A DNA stretch of 64,000 nucleotides from NCBI RefSeq assembly GCF_000747525.1, contig NZ_CP009278.1:4712001-4776000 (forward strand). The letters are read 5' to 3'. Below are positions 63,769 through 64,000 of this stretch, in pieces. Position 1 is the first letter of the stretch. Each line of letters begins with the position of its first letter. The notes beneath the pieces were generated by a model. It was not told where the DNA came from, did no database searches, and worked only from the letters and a program-made list of their open reading frames with translations. The DNA is from Sphingobacterium sp. ML3W. Lineage in GTDB: Bacteria; Bacteroidota; Bacteroidia; Sphingobacteriales; Sphingobacteriaceae. Made by a program: the position numbers and the translations under genes.

Positions 63769-64000
63769 TTAATTACTTGTATTTAAAGAACTATTGATAC
63801 GCATCAATAAGTCTTGATAATGAGCCTGAGTAGTGAAATCGCCTGAAGATTGTGCTGCTTTAATTAATTTTTGAATTTGAATCAATTCAGCACGTTTTAC
63901 TGTTAACATTTCTGCTGTTCTACTCATACCAGAAACATGAACATTACGTAAATTGTTCTCTTCACCAATTCCATGAGCTACACCATGTACAGGACAGAAA
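63769..64000 (-). CDS. C-terminal end of an unrecognised protein (partial, window edge)
   Basis: Only the last 77 codons are inside the window; the start lies beyond the right edge. The reading frame contains FCPVHGVAHGIGEENN, then NVHVSGMSRTAEMLTVKRAE and a helical end (LIQIQKLIKAAQSSGDFTTQ, ending LNTSN). I recognise no family from this fragment. It lies 24 bp upstream of the fourth susC in the same direction, so it is probably cotranscribed and may hint at that transporter's role once the rest is read. Confidence 0.6.
   Translation of the reverse strand, partial: FCPVHGVAHGIGEENNLRNVHVSGMSRTAEMLTVKRAELIQIQKLIKAAQSSGDFTTQAHYQDLLMRINSSLNTSN

Overview
The window looks like chromosomal DNA of a Sphingobacteriaceae-type Bacteroidota, most likely Sphingobacterium or a close relative. 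The basis is four SusC/SusD outer-membrane importer pairs, lipoproteins with SusD-type lipoboxes, TAnnTTTG/TTTG promoters of the Bacteroidota kind, low GC, tRNA genes without an encoded CCA, and family content (Porin_10, GHL10, DUF4369-TlpA, NamZ) typical of that group. The species assignment is an inference; no rRNA gene is present.

Layout. 0-3 kb: a secreted M16 double-domain protease. 3.2-3.7 kb: three tandem tRNA-Val(UAC) genes in 109-bp units, with a visible promoter and terminator. 3.7-29.8 kb, all on the minus strand: a large amino-sugar/peptidoglycan scavenging region. In transcription order it holds nagA; a GHL10 (DigH-like) lipoprotein; a thioesterase; susC/susD plus an N-acetylmuramoyl-L-alanine amidase; and namZ (exo-muramidase) with susC/susD. 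These are followed by a metallophosphoesterase-propeller protein, a GH9 enzyme, a polysaccharide deacetylase, murQ, a sodium:solute symporter, a purine nucleoside phosphorylase and a putative porin. 29.9-37.4 kb, plus strand: a 43-aa membrane protein, RidA, an EamA exporter, an unknown Cys-rich lipoprotein and a third susC/susD pair. 37.5-41.9 kb: recG, hflX, lipB. 42-46.7 kb: an accessory patch with an SH3-like protein, two related small coiled-coil DNA-binding-type proteins, two unknown proteins and two adjacent helically phased repeat arrays. 46.7-58.3 kb: an MBL-fold hydrolase, sdaA, a second GHL10 enzyme, a TlpA thioredoxin, two TPM proteins with LemA, a flavoprotein, tRNA-Gly(GCC), an MFS exporter and a PH-domain protein. 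58.3-64 kb: a LytTR response regulator, a fourth susC/susD pair and the end of an unrecognised gene at the right edge.

How the genes could work together: amidase strips peptides from peptidoglycan, GHL10/DigH-like enzymes cut denuded glycan, and NamZ releases MurNAc. SusC/D pairs move fragments across the outer membrane and the symporter is a candidate inner-membrane MurNAc carrier. MurQ converts MurNAc-6P to GlcNAc-6P and NagA deacetylates that. The MurNAc kinase needed between uptake and MurQ is not in this window.

The most notable observation is at the GH9/deacetylase junction. The GH9 gene ends with an in-frame A AAA AAG heptamer directly before its stop codon. A -1 shift there reads straight into the deacetylase frame, which otherwise has only a GTG start inside what looks like conserved sequence. 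This suggests a frameshift-controlled GH9-deacetylase fusion. The second is the pair of 10-bp and 11-bp phased motif arrays at 46331-46482.
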